64,000 bases of DNA from Hydrogenovibrio crunogenus. GTDB taxonomy: Bacteria > Pseudomonadota > Gammaproteobacteria > Thiomicrospirales > Thiomicrospiraceae. The stretch lies in contig NZ_CP032096.1 of the NCBI RefSeq assembly GCF_004786015.1, positions 2,356,001 through 2,420,000 of the forward strand. The letters are read 5' to 3'. The notes beneath the pieces were generated by a model that saw only the letters and a list, made by a program, of their open reading frames with translations, had not been told where the DNA came from and made no database searches. Position numbers and translations under genes: made by a program. Below, in pieces: positions 42,624-51,336 of this stretch; positions within the stretch are counted from its first letter, which is position 1; every line of letters begins with the position of its first letter.

Positions 42624-43526
42624 TTACTTCAGTGCCTGAACAATTACATTGACATTATGCTTAACCATACCAATATAAGTGCCTTCTGGCGTTCCTGACA
42701 GCCCCATGGCATCAGAATAAAGCTCTCCGCCAATGTTGAGCGGCTGACCGACTTCATTCACTCCAGCTACCAAGGACTTTAAAAACCGTTTAGGGACACT
42801 GGACTCAACAAAAACGGCTTTTATTTTTCGCGATAAAATCAGTTCTTTTAATGCCTTAATATCATGCAACCCGAATTCTGTTGCCGTACTGATTCCTTGC
42901 AAGCCTCTCACTTCCATATCATAGGCGGTACCAAAATAACCGAACGCATCATGTGCCGTAATCAAAACCCGTTGCTGCTTTGGAATTTGACTGACTTGTC
43001 GCTTTACCCAATGATCCAGTTCAGATAACCGTTTTAAATATTGTGCAGCATTTTGGCGATAAAACGTTTCATTCTGAGGGTCATGTTGAATCAACTTCTC
43101 TAACACAAACAGACCTGCAGTATGCCATAAAGCCACGTCAAACCAAACATGAGGATCATGCGCTTTTCCAAAGCGATGCAATCGATGTTCGTCGATATTC
43201 TGAGTCACCGCATAGACAGGTTTTTTACGCGCCAACTTTTCAAACACCTCTTGCATTTTGCCTTCTAAATGTAACCCATTATAGAAAATCACATCCGCTT
43301 GCTGTAATCGTCTTAAATCTCCATGGGTGGCCTTATATAAATGTGGATCAACCCCCACTCCCATTAATGCTGTCATCTCGACATGCTCTTGACCAATATT
43401 CAAGACCAAATCTCCGATCATGCCGGTCGTTGTCACCACATTTAAAGGTTTCGCAAAAGCATAAGATTGCCAGCCTAGAATATACACCAACCCGATTAAC
43501 CAACTTTTCTTCCATAAATTGTGCAT
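42624..43526 (-). CDS. Mn/Fe ABC transporter substrate-binding protein
   Basis: A 300-residue cluster A-I binding protein with a Sec signal (LIGLVYILGWQSYAFA). The likely metal ligands are His in GVGVDPHLY, His in HDPHVWFD, Glu in VFVESSVP and Asp in LYSDAMG. The His-His-Glu-Asp set points to manganese or iron rather than zinc, and there is no His-rich loop. First gene of the four-gene leftward operon. Confidence 0.92.
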   Translation of the reverse strand: MHNLWKKSWLIGLVYILGWQSYAFAKPLNVVTTTGMIGDLVLNIGQEHVEMTALMGVGVDPHLYKATHGDLRRLQQADVIFYNGLHLEGKMQEVFEKLARKKPVYAVTQNIDEHRLHRFGKAHDPHVWFDVALWHTAGLFVLEKLIQHDPQNETFYRQNAAQYLKRLSELDHWVKRQVSQIPKQQRVLITAHDAFGYFGTAYDMEVRGLQGISTATEFGLHDIKALKELILSRKIKAVFVESSVPKRFLKSLVAGVNEVGQPLNIGGELYSDAMGLSGTPEGTYIGMVKHNVNVIVQALK

Positions 43527-43750
43527 AAAGCCCGAATACCCTTAAAAAATAAATAAACCTAAGTAAAAAATTAGCCATGACTAATAATTAAAAATCTTAT
43601 CACAGTTAATTATTTGAAAAAAGCACCTAACTTAATTAAATAACTCCATTTTTTATTTAAGCAATCAGATTTTATGAGGGCAAAAGCGCTTTGCGTTTCA
43701 TTTATGCTAAAATTCATGCCGAAAAAGATTTAATCAAAAGGAAACTACTC

Positions 43751-44137
43751 ATGCGTGAAATCATTTCAACCGATAAAGCTCCACAAGCCATTGGTACCTA
43801 TTCTCAAGCGGTCAAAGTGGGGAGTACGGTTTATCTATCTGGTCAAATCGCCCTTATTCCGGAAACCATGGAAGTCAAAGAAGGTGATATATCAGAGCGC
43901 ATCCATCAAGTGTTTAATAATTTAAGTGCCGTGTGTGAAGCGGCAGGTGGTACCTTGCAAGATATCGTTAAACTTAACATCTTTTTAACGGATTTAAGTC
44001 ATTTCGCTACTGTGAATGAAATAATGGCGCAATACTTCCAACAGCCATACCCAGCTCGCGCTGCAGTTGGTGTCAAAGAACTGCCTAAAGGTACGGATGT
44101 TGAAATGGATGGCGTATTAGAGCTTTCATCATACTAG
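43751..44137 (+). CDS. ridA: RidA family enamine/imine deaminase
   Basis: 128 residues from the ATG at 43751, behind AAGGA; the longer frame from 43691 has no homologous start. Features: [19 protein letters not shown], the arginine in [15 protein letters not shown], and C-terminal VEMDGVLEL. It hydrolyses reactive 2-aminoacrylate and related enamines. Often found near spoT or recG; here recG lies 2.6 kb downstream. Confidence 0.93.
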   Translation: MREIISTDKAPQAIGTYSQAVKVGSTVYLSGQIALIPETMEVKEGDISERIHQVFNNLSAVCEAAGGTLQDIVKLNIFLTDLSHFATVNEIMAQYFQQPYPARAAVGVKELPKGTDVEMDGVLELSSY

Positions 44138-44151
44138 TCCGTTCGTTGTCA

Positions 44152-44178
44152 GCTTCGTTTTCACTCAGAAAGCGAAGC
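44152..44178 (+). other. hairpin after ridA
   Basis: GCTTCG(TTTTC)/(GAAAG)CGAAGC, an 11-bp imperfect stem 15 bp past the ridA stop. It lacks a T-run, so it may be a weak terminator or mRNA 3' stabiliser. Confidence 0.45.
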
Positions 44179-44356
44179 ACCCTCCTCTCAATTGCACCCC
44201 TATCTTCCAAAAAAGAATCATAATAGAACAATAACCCCCGCACTATCTCACTAACACACACCTTGATCATCACTTCCCTTAGATATATAAGCTTTTATTA
44301 ATTTAGGCTCTTTTCTTGCTTGTTGTTTAAAAACATCGTAAAGAGAGCATCCGGCG

Positions 44357-46192
44357 ATGAGTGAGCAATTAATTGATATTCTGTGGGTTTTAATCAGTGC
44401 CGTTTTGGTAGCGCTTATGCAACCAGGGTTTACTGCGCTTGAAGCAGGGGCCACCCGAACAAAAAATTCCATTTCAACCGCTATCAAAAATGTCAGCGAT
44501 TTTTTAATTGCCTTTATGATTTTTGTCGTGGTGGGGGCCAGCATCATGCTTGGCACAAGCCACCATGGAGTCTTTGGCTGGAGTCCGATCTTTTTCTATG
44601 AAACCTCACTGCCTGAACTCATACTCACGTTGTTTCATGCCATGTTTGTTTCGACCGCCGTTACCATCATTTCAGGCTCTATCGCAGAACGGACAAAATA
44701 CACTTCCTATTTAATCATTGCAGTGATTGTTTCCCTGTTTATTTACCCTGTGCAAGCACATTGGATCTGGAATAGCGACGGCTGGTTAGCTCAGCTCGGT
44801 TTTATTGATTTTGCAGGTTCAACAGTTGTGCATTCGGTCGGTGGCTGGGCTGCCTTAGCCGCCATTTTAATCATCGGCCCTCGTTTAGGACGGTTTGAAA
44901 CCAAAGAAAATCCATTCGAACAAGCGAACTTAGCTTATAGCGCACTAGGCGTATTTCTCATTTGGCTGGGATGGATAGGCTTCAACGGAGGAAGCGTTCT
45001 CGCCCTAAACTATGAAACGGGAAAGGTGATTTTAAACACCCTTATTGCAGGCGCGATTGGAGGCATTACAGGCTTAATTATCAGTCGTTTTTATACAGGT
45101 TATTACCAAGTCATCGACATCATTAATGGTATCTTGGCCGGCTTAGTGGCCATTACGGCATCTGCCCACCTTGCATCTCCAGCTGCTGCCATCCTAGTCG
45201 GCATGTTAGGCTATCTTGCTTACTTGTCTGGAAAAATACTACTGGTTAAATGGAAAATTGATGATGCGCTTGAAGCCGTGCCCGTCCATTTATTCGCTGG
45301 CGTTGCCGGCACATTACTCGTGGCTTTTTTAGTGGATGAAGTAAGTTTTTGGCAACAGTTTAAAATTCAACTACTTGGCATCATTGTCGTTGGATTGCTG
45401 ACCTTTTTAATCAGCTATACCTTTTTAAGCGTTATTAATCGCTTTTATCCATTGAGAGTGAGTGAATCGAAAGAAATATTGGGGCTGAATATCAGCGAAC
45501 ACCAAGCATCAACATCCATGTTTGATCTGGCACAAGCCATGAACAACCAAGCGCAACAACAAGATTTTTCTAAAAAAATAATGGTTGAACCCTATTCTGA
45601 TGCCTCTTTAATTGCAACCTACTACAACCATGTGACCCAAGCATTCAATCAACTCAATGATGAAAAAGAAGCTCTGATTGAAGAAAGTTATCAAATGGCC
45701 AATTACGACCAATTAACAGGACTGGCCAAAAGACGACTACTCGTCAACGAACTGGGTCGCTCTATTGCAAGGCTTGATAGACACCCCCAATCCAATGCAA
45801 TTTTATTTATCGATTTAGATGGGTTTAAATCAATCAATGATCAACATGGTCACAATGCCGGAGACGCTTTACTGAAAGAAGCGGCCGCGCGTATTCAAAA
45901 AATTATTCGAAAAACGGATCTAGCGGCGCGATTTGGTGGCGATGAATTTGTGGTACTCTTGGAAAACATTCAGAATGAAAGTTTTGCGGCTCAAGTAGCT
46001 GACAAAATAATCGCTGCATTGCGATCTCCCATCCTGCTTTCTAACAATTCCGAAGGACAAATAAGCGCATCCATTGGTCTTAAAATATTTAATGCCTCCG
46101 GCAAACAGCATATCGATGACATTCTCAACCAGGCCGACAAGGCCATGTACGAAGCAAAACGACGTGGTAAAGGGCAGTGGGTATTAGCCTAA
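44357..46192 (+). CDS. ammonium channel (Amt) fused to diguanylate cyclase
   Basis: 611 residues. Residues 1-375 are an Amt domain of 11 or so helices, with the twin histidines in DFAGSTVVHSVGGWAAL and EAVPVHLFAGVAGT and a conserved Asp two turns earlier. A linker of about 65 residues (EHQASTSMFDLAQAM through FNQLNDEKEAL) leads to a GGDEF domain (about 445-611) with intact GGDEF and an RxxD inhibitory site (RKTD). It should report ammonium transport or occupancy by making c-di-GMP. No glnK lies beside it. Confidence 0.92.
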   Translation: MSEQLIDILWVLISAVLVALMQPGFTALEAGATRTKNSISTAIKNVSDFLIAFMIFVVVGASIMLGTSHHGVFGWSPIFFYETSLPELILTLFHAMFVSTAVTIISGSIAERTKYTSYLIIAVIVSLFIYPVQAHWIWNSDGWLAQLGFIDFAGSTVVHSVGGWAALAAILIIGPRLGRFETKENPFEQANLAYSALGVFLIWLGWIGFNGGSVLALNYETGKVILNTLIAGAIGGITGLIISRFYTGYYQVIDIINGILAGLVAITASAHLASPAAAILVGMLGYLAYLSGKILLVKWKIDDALEAVPVHLFAGVAGTLLVAFLVDEVSFWQQFKIQLLGIIVVGLLTFLISYTFLSVINRFYPLRVSESKEILGLNISEHQASTSMFDLAQAMNNQAQQQDFSKKIMVEPYSDASLIATYYNHVTQAFNQLNDEKEALIEESYQMANYDQLTGLAKRRLLVNELGRSIARLDRHPQSNAILFIDLDGFKSINDQHGHNAGDALLKEAAARIQKIIRKTDLAARFGGDEFVVLLENIQNESFAAQVADKIIAALRSPILLSNNSEGQISASIGLKIFNASGKQHIDDILNQADKAMYEAKRRGKGQWVLA

Positions 46193-46279
46193 CGGCAGAC
46201 AATCCATTTTATAAATTCCTCCAATCCGGCAGAGGAATTTCGATAAAATAAAGCCACGCCTTTATCTAATGAGAAACCC

Positions 46280-46633
46280 ATGTCGAAAAAAGTATACTGC
46301 TTGGCTCAGTTCCTCCCCAAACCTGGGAAAGAAGCTGAGCTGTTTCATGTCCTGCAAAGCTTAGAACCCAACACCTTAAGAGAAGATGGCTGCTTACAGT
46401 ATCGTGTGACGCGCCAACTCCCTAACCCCTACGCAGACGGCCAAAGCTTTCCCATCGTTTTTAATGAAATCTGGTCAGACCTTGATGCGTTTGAAGCACA
46501 TTGCCAACGCGATGAAATCGTCAATTTTTTCAACACCTATTGCTTGGCAAAAACTGGATTAGCGCAAGACTGGAATGTTTGCATTTACACCGATGAGCCC
46601 GAAGAATACGATGCGCCGAACCTCTTGATCTAA
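46280..46633 (+). CDS. antibiotic-biosynthesis-monooxygenase (ABM) fold protein
   Basis: 117 residues, a dimeric ferredoxin-like ABM domain (CLAQFLPKPGKEAELFHVLQ, EDGCLQYRVTRQL, FNEIWSDLDAFEAHCQ). Such proteins are small quinol or haem-type oxygenases or stress proteins. Precise substrate unknown. Single gene ahead of recG. Confidence 0.8.
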   Translation: MSKKVYCLAQFLPKPGKEAELFHVLQSLEPNTLREDGCLQYRVTRQLPNPYADGQSFPIVFNEIWSDLDAFEAHCQRDEIVNFFNTYCLAKTGLAQDWNVCIYTDEPEEYDAPNLLI

Positions 46634-46657
46634 AATGGTTATTGATCATTAAAACGA

Positions 46658-46667
46658 CCAGGCCTGG
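46658..46667. repeat. CCAGGCCTGG palindrome, copy 7
   Basis: Intergenic, adjoining the hairpin after the ABM-fold gene. Confidence 0.85.
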
Positions 46668-46681
46668 CTATTTTTAGCCAT
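46664..46681 (+). terminator. hairpin joined to CCAGGCCTGG after ABM gene
   Basis: TGGCTA-TTTTTA-GCCA forms a short hairpin immediately after the CCAGGCCTGG palindrome at 46658. Terminator strength uncertain. Confidence 0.4.
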
Positions 46682-46723
46682 TCTATTCCCTTTAACTCTA
46701 CGACTAAGTCGGATCCAAACGTT

Positions 46724-48796
46724 ATGCTGGCACAACTCAAACTGACGACCTTAAAAGGCGTTGGTGACAAACTGGTAGAAAAACTGAATCGCTTAGGACT
46801 ATTTCATGTTCAAGATTTGCTCTTTCACTTGCCATTACGTTATCAAGATAAAACCAAACTGACTCCCATCAGCCAATTACTGATTGGTCAAGAAGCCTTA
46901 ATTGAAGGCGAAATCATCGGCCAGCATATGACCCAAAGCCGTAACAGCAGCCTCATCGTCAAACTGATAGACCATTCAAACCTGCCGATTAGCTGCCGAT
47001 TTTTTCACTTTCATTATCGCCAAGCCCAGCAATTCAAACGGGGGCTTAAATTACGTGCTTACGGTGAAGTACGCTCCGGTCCAAGCGGGTTAGAGATTGT
47101 GCACCCAACCTACCAACTGTTTAACCCAGAAAGTCCGCCGCCTTTAGAGGAGACTCTCACCCCTATTTATCCAGTCACCGAAGGTCTAGGGCAAACCACG
47201 TTACTCAAACTGATGCAACAAACACTTCAGCTGTTAAAACAATACCCGCTTGAAGAAGCCTTACCACACTCCCTACTGGAAGAACTGGGGCTTCCGCCAA
47301 TCAACCAGTCATTACAAACCTTACATGAGCCGCAACCGGAAGACGACTTGCTGCAAATCAAACGGTTTGAACACCCCGCGCAAAGACGCTTGATTTTCGA
47401 AGAACTGTTAACCCATCAGCTAAGCTTACAACTCTTACGTCAACACGAAAAACAACGAATCGCCCCTAAAATTCCGGCCAGCGAGACGGCTTCACGCTTA
47501 TTAAAAAACCTCCCGTTCAAACTGACCGGCGCACAAAGCGGTGTCTTAAATGACATTCAACAAGATTTTAACCAGCCCCACCCCATGCAACGCTTGATTC
47601 AGGGAGATGTTGGGTCTGGAAAAACCATTATCGCTGCTCTTGCCGCCTTGCAAGTAGCCGATGCCGGGTATCAAGTCGCGGTTATGGCACCCACTGAAAT
47701 TCTGGCAGAGCAACATAAGAACCACTTCCTTGAATGGCTTGATCCTCTGGGTATTCCTGTTGCTTGGTTGAACGGTCGAATGAAAGCCGCTGAAAAGCGG
47801 GAAGCGCTCCAAAAAATTGAATCGGGCAAAGCCAAAGTCATTATTGGTACCCACGCACTTTTTCAAGACAGCGTTACCTTTGATCATTTAGGTCTTGTGA
47901 TTATCGACGAGCAGCATCGCTTCGGCGTGCACCAGCGGCTCGCATTACATGACAAGGGAACCCAAAATGACTGCCACCCCCACCAACTCATCATGACGGC
48001 CACTCCCATTCCCAGAACCTTAGCCATGACCGCTTATGGCGACTTGGACTTATCCATCATTGATGAGCTTCCCCCCGGCAGGCAACCGATTGAGACCGCT
48101 GTTTTGAATAACACCAAACGGTTTGAAGTCATGCAACACTTACAGGCGCAATGCAAACAGGGGGTTCAAGCCTACTGGGTGTGTCCATTAATTGAAGAAT
48201 CCGAATTACTGCATGCTCAGGCAGCCGAAGTAACGGCACAACAATTCATGGATCACTGGCCCGACTTACGCGTTGGACTGATTCACGGTCGGCTAAAAGC
48301 GGAAGAAAAGACGGAACGCATGAAAGCGTTCAAAAACCATGAATTGGATCTTCTGGTGGCAACGACCGTCATTGAGGTCGGCGTGAATGTACCCAACGCC
48401 AGCTTAATGATTATTGAAAATGCCGAGCGTCTTGGACTCGCCCAACTGCATCAATTACGCGGCCGTGTCGGGCGAGGCAGCAAAAAAAGTCATTGTGTCT
48501 TACTCTACCAATCTCCAATGGGAGAAACCAGTAAGGCACGCTTAAACATTATGCGAGAGTCCAATGATGGGTTTAAAATTGCAGAAGAAGACTTAAAAAT
48601 TCGCGGTCCAGGAGAAATATTAGGGACTCGACAAACAGGAGGATTACATTTTAGAATTGCGGACTTAAAACGCGACCAAACCATGATTCCAGAGGTCAAA
48701 TATTATGCTGAAATTTTAGCCAGTCAGCACATAGACGTTGCGGACGCCCTGAATACAAGATGGCTGGGAGAAAAAATGGATTATAAACATGCTTAA
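46724..48796 (+). CDS. recG: ATP-dependent DNA helicase RecG
   Basis: 690 residues: wedge/OB domain, then helicase motif I GDVGSGKTIIAALAAL, motif II IIDEQHRFGVHQR, motif III TATPIPRTLAMT, motif VI QLRGRVGRGS, and the C-terminal TRG region. It remodels stalled replication forks and recombination intermediates. The stop overlaps the ubiC start by 8 bp. Confidence 0.97.
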   Translation: MLAQLKLTTLKGVGDKLVEKLNRLGLFHVQDLLFHLPLRYQDKTKLTPISQLLIGQEALIEGEIIGQHMTQSRNSSLIVKLIDHSNLPISCRFFHFHYRQAQQFKRGLKLRAYGEVRSGPSGLEIVHPTYQLFNPESPPPLEETLTPIYPVTEGLGQTTLLKLMQQTLQLLKQYPLEEALPHSLLEELGLPPINQSLQTLHEPQPEDDLLQIKRFEHPAQRRLIFEELLTHQLSLQLLRQHEKQRIAPKIPASETASRLLKNLPFKLTGAQSGVLNDIQQDFNQPHPMQRLIQGDVGSGKTIIAALAALQVADAGYQVAVMAPTEILAEQHKNHFLEWLDPLGIPVAWLNGRMKAAEKREALQKIESGKAKVIIGTHALFQDSVTFDHLGLVIIDEQHRFGVHQRLALHDKGTQNDCHPHQLIMTATPIPRTLAMTAYGDLDLSIIDELPPGRQPIETAVLNNTKRFEVMQHLQAQCKQGVQAYWVCPLIEESELLHAQAAEVTAQQFMDHWPDLRVGLIHGRLKAEEKTERMKAFKNHELDLLVATTVIEVGVNVPNASLMIIENAERLGLAQLHQLRGRVGRGSKKSHCVLLYQSPMGETSKARLNIMRESNDGFKIAEEDLKIRGPGEILGTRQTGGLHFRIADLKRDQTMIPEVKYYAEILASQHIDVADALNTRWLGEKMDYKHA

Positions 48797-49346
48797 ACCT
48801 TCCAAAGCACACCCTAAACTCAAACATGATCCTAAGTGGTTCCCTGCAGGACTGATTTACCGCTTAAAAAGCTCTAAGCAACTGCATGACTGGTTATTAG
48901 ACCCTGGCTCTTTGACAGCAAAAATCCGGGTAGGCTGCCCTGAAATGACGATACACATCTTATCTGAAACGTATGAAAAGCCTCTTATTTCAGAGGCGCG
49001 TCAGCTCAAAATACCTTTGTCCCAAAAAGCTTGGATACGCTGTGTCTTCTTAATGTGCGACGGACACCCCATTGTCTATGCCAGAACGGTCATACCACAC
49101 TGGCAAACAGGCAATCCTTGGTACGCCTTGAAACACTTGGGAAGCCGCCCCCTTGGAGAGGTTTTATTCCAACTTCCCAACTTAAAACGCACACCGTTTC
49201 AAATCACACAAACCCACGCCCAGAATTGGCCACACCTAGACTTGAGATCTTCTCAACAAAGCAACACTTTTGCACGCAAATCAACCTTTTTTCAAGGCAA
49301 ATACCCACTTTTACTAACAGAAGCTTTCATAGAAACTTCGCTTTAA
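48789..49346 (+). CDS. ubiC: chorismate lyase
   Basis: 185 residues with the UbiC pattern: FPAGLIYRLKSSKQLHDWL at the N-terminus, WIRCVFLMCDGHPIVYART, and LGSRPLGEVLF. It converts chorismate to 4-hydroxybenzoate, the first step of ubiquinone synthesis. Its usual partner ubiA is on the opposite strand 5.3 kb away, with an ECF/DsrE/porin block between them. Confidence 0.9.
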   Translation: MLKPSKAHPKLKHDPKWFPAGLIYRLKSSKQLHDWLLDPGSLTAKIRVGCPEMTIHILSETYEKPLISEARQLKIPLSQKAWIRCVFLMCDGHPIVYARTVIPHWQTGNPWYALKHLGSRPLGEVLFQLPNLKRTPFQITQTHAQNWPHLDLRSSQQSNTFARKSTFFQGKYPLLLTEAFIETSL

Positions 49347-49351
49347 ACGGA

Positions 49352-50056
49352 TTAAAACTTGTAATACCCCCAACCTTTTTGCATTTTATTGACAATTTCA
49401 TCAATGGCGGTTGTATTGGTTTGCACACCTTTAATCACCGAGACAGGCTTGCCTTCATCTGCACGTCGCTTTAACGCTTTCTGGCAAGCAATCAGCTTCA
49501 AGTTATCATATTGGGCCAATAAATTCACAATGGCTTGTCGGCTTGGGTTATTCTCTTCAAAAAGCTCGATACCATGATCATTTGCCACAATTTCAATCTG
49601 CATTTTAGGCATTCCCGAATCCGTTGACTGAGCCTGCAATAACGCACTGGTTTTCTGCAGTAATGCCTGCGTTCTTTCAGGTCGGTTAGAATCAATATGC
49701 AACAATAACTTTTGGGGAGCGTTTTGCGCTATCGATAGGACCTTAGACTCATGCGATGGGCCTAATAATGAATCGGACGAAGCAAAAAATCCAAGCCCAA
49801 AAGCCGCAACAAAAGAGGCCGCTACAGCCCAGCTTGAATTAAAAGATCTAGATGGTGACTTAGGTATTTTCGGCACGGGCACTTTTTGATAATGCTCCAG
49901 CATTTGTTGCTTAATTTTTCTTAACTCGCACACTTCGTCTTGCAGTGCTTTATCTTGCTGCAGAATTCTTTCAAACTCGGCACGCTCTACTCCGGTCAAT
50001 TCACCATCAATGTAGGCATGAATATCTGGATGAGCAGCTCTTTGACTGTGATTCAT
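49352..50056 (-). CDS. membrane anti-sigma factor with periplasmic DsrE-like domain
   Basis: 234 residues. Residues 1-60 form a RseA/ChrR-type sigma-binding region (HPDIHAYIDGELTGVERAEF) without a zinc HxxxCxxC motif. A single membrane helix follows (about 75-93, WAVAASFVAAFGLGFFAS). Residues 115-234 form a DsrE-like fold with a cysteine at 191 (LKLIACQKAL) in the position of the Cys in the two DsrE proteins encoded divergently. It overlaps the sigma gene by 4 bp. An unusual architecture: a sulfur/redox sensor domain on an anti-sigma factor is inferred. Confidence 0.8.
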   Translation of the reverse strand: MNHSQRAAHPDIHAYIDGELTGVERAEFERILQQDKALQDEVCELRKIKQQMLEHYQKVPVPKIPKSPSRSFNSSWAVAASFVAAFGLGFFASSDSLLGPSHESKVLSIAQNAPQKLLLHIDSNRPERTQALLQKTSALLQAQSTDSGMPKMQIEIVANDHGIELFEENNPSRQAIVNLLAQYDNLKLIACQKALKRRADEGKPVSVIKGVQTNTTAIDEIVNKMQKGWGYYKF

Positions 50057-50631
50057 TTTGAATTACTCTTTTTCAGGTCAACGACATTGTTTGCATAATT
50101 TGGAATATACTTTTCACTCGTGACCAGTTTTTTGAGCTTTTCACGGCCTCGTGACAATCGGCTCATCACCGTTCCGACGGGCACTTCAGCAATCTCTGCA
50201 ACTTCCTGATAAGAATACCCTTGCAAATCGACTAACACAATCGCTTCTCTCTGGTTAATCGGCAGACTACCAATGGCGGCATGTATATTTCGAATTGTTA
50301 GTTTTTGAATATAAAGTGTTTCGATTGACTCTGTTCGTAACTGTTCATCACACTCATCTACATTTACCGGTTGCCAGCGTGCATTTTGTCGACAGTTATC
50401 ATAAAAAAGGTTATGCATAATCTTACACAGCCAACGATCTATATTTTCAAAGCTGGTGATCTGATCCGCTTTTTGTAAAGACTTTAGCATCGTCTCCTGC
50501 ACCAAATCTTGGGCAAGCGATTCATCCTGACTCCAAGCGTAAGCGATACGATACAAATTAGCATAATGCGATTCCAGCACCGCATTTAGCTTTACCTGAT
50601 TTGTTTTTAATTTGACCCAATTACCAATCAT
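50053..50631 (-). CDS. ECF-family RNA polymerase sigma factor
   Basis: 192 residues: region 2 (YRIAYAWSQDESLAQDLVQE, DRWLCKIMHNLFYDNCR) and region 4 (LPINQREAIVLVDLQGYSYQEVAEIAEVPVGTVMSRLSRGRE). It is translationally coupled to the anti-sigma gene. A perfect FNR-type box sits at about -43 of a TTGTCT/TATGAT promoter in front of it, suggesting oxygen-linked activation. Its regulon probably includes the divergent dsrE-dsrE-porin genes. Confidence 0.92.
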   Translation of the reverse strand: MIGNWVKLKTNQVKLNAVLESHYANLYRIAYAWSQDESLAQDLVQETMLKSLQKADQITSFENIDRWLCKIMHNLFYDNCRQNARWQPVNVDECDEQLRTESIETLYIQKLTIRNIHAAIGSLPINQREAIVLVDLQGYSYQEVAEIAEVPVGTVMSRLSRGREKLKKLVTSEKYIPNYANNVVDLKKSNSK

Positions 50632-50651
50632 AAAAAAATTCCCTTTTTTTC

Positions 50652-50680
50652 ATCATAGATAAAAGTCACGTCAAAGACAA
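50652..50680 (-). promoter_or_regulatory. candidate sigma-70 promoter of ECF-sigma gene
   Basis: Minus-strand TTGTCT (50680-50675), 17-bp spacer, TATGAT (50657-50652). The FNR box abuts its -35 side. Confidence 0.45.
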
Positions 50681-50682
50681 GC

Positions 50683-50696
50683 TTGATTTATATCAA
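50683..50696. promoter_or_regulatory. FNR/Anr box
   Basis: TTGATTTATATCAA: perfect TTGAT-N4-ATCAA. Centre 50689.5 lies roughly 41-45 bp upstream of the predicted start of the ECF-sigma transcript, the class II activator position. Confidence 0.7.
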
Positions 50697-50728
50697 TAAG
50701 AATATAACCATTTCATTAAATAAGATTC

Positions 50729-50752
50729 GGTTATTTACCCATAGAAATAACC
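50729..50752. repeat. dyad in the ECF/DsrE divergent region
   Basis: GGTTATTT-ACCCATAG-AAATAACC: 8-bp perfect arms with an 8-bp spacer, midway between FNR box and ECF-type promoter. Possible operator. Confidence 0.45.
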
Positions 50753-50765
50753 ATCTCAACCAGTC

Positions 50766-50795
50766 GGAATAAAGTGGAAGGTTTTTACGTTACTA
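50766..50795 (+). promoter_or_regulatory. candidate ECF-sigma promoter of dsrE-dsrE-porin unit
   Basis: GGAATAAA (50766-50773), 14 bp, CGTTACTA (50788-50795). The GGAAT/CGTT pattern and spacing are typical of ECF promoters. About 50 bp upstream of the first DsrE gene. Confidence 0.55.
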
Positions 50796-50841
50796 GGGGT
50801 GAGTACTTATTAAAGACTCACGAAACCGGAGGAATTAAATC

Positions 50842-51300
50842 GTGATTAATAAAAAAACCAACTTATTTATTTTTAGCTGGATGATGTCCATGCTCGTTTC
50901 TTTAAACGTGCTGGCTGCACAAGAACCGCCTTTACCTGACACTTTTGCTGAACATAAAATTGTTATGCAAATCAGTGACCCCAACCCTTTCAAACAAACG
51001 CTGGTCTTGAATGTAGCGGGAAACCTGGTTAAGTACTACGGTTCAACCAATATGGACTTGGAAATTGTCGCTTTTGGACCGGGTGTCCGCTTGATGCTGG
51101 AAGGCAATGTCAACACGCCGCGCATTAAGGCACTTATGGCCACCGGCGTCCGCTTCAGTGCTTGCGAAAACACTTTGACAAACTTTGCAAAAATTTTGGG
51201 CAAGAAACCTAAATTAATTGAAGGGATTGATATTGTTCCAGCCGGAGCCGCTCGCATTATTCAGCTTAATGAAGCCGGCTACAAAACATTAAAACCATAA
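50842..51300 (+). CDS. secreted DsrE-family protein 1
   Basis: 152 residues from a GTG behind GGAGG, with a Sec signal ending near LNVLAAQ. The mature domain matches the COG1416/DsrE pattern: HKIVMQIS at the start, VAFGPGVRLMLEG, C108 in VRFSACENTL, and DIVPAGAARIIQLNEAGYK near the end. DsrE/TusD relatives carry sulfur on a cysteine, and the Cys is in the equivalent helix start. Periplasmic location is unusual for classical DsrE. It lies 36 bp before a second copy. Confidence 0.8.
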   Translation: MINKKTNLFIFSWMMSMLVSLNVLAAQEPPLPDTFAEHKIVMQISDPNPFKQTLVLNVAGNLVKYYGSTNMDLEIVAFGPGVRLMLEGNVNTPRIKALMATGVRFSACENTLTNFAKILGKKPKLIEGIDIVPAGAARIIQLNEAGYKTLKP

Positions 51301-51336
51301 TAAAAACTATTTTCAAAAATAGAGAAGGATTGAAAC

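Noticed and set aside
43043-43528. 161-residue frame on the plus strand
   Set aside because: Antisense to the metal-binding protein gene, whose ligand motifs are clear.
43529-43690. Fur or MntR box upstream of the metal transporter
   Set aside because: AT-rich partial dyads only; none matches a recognised consensus well enough.
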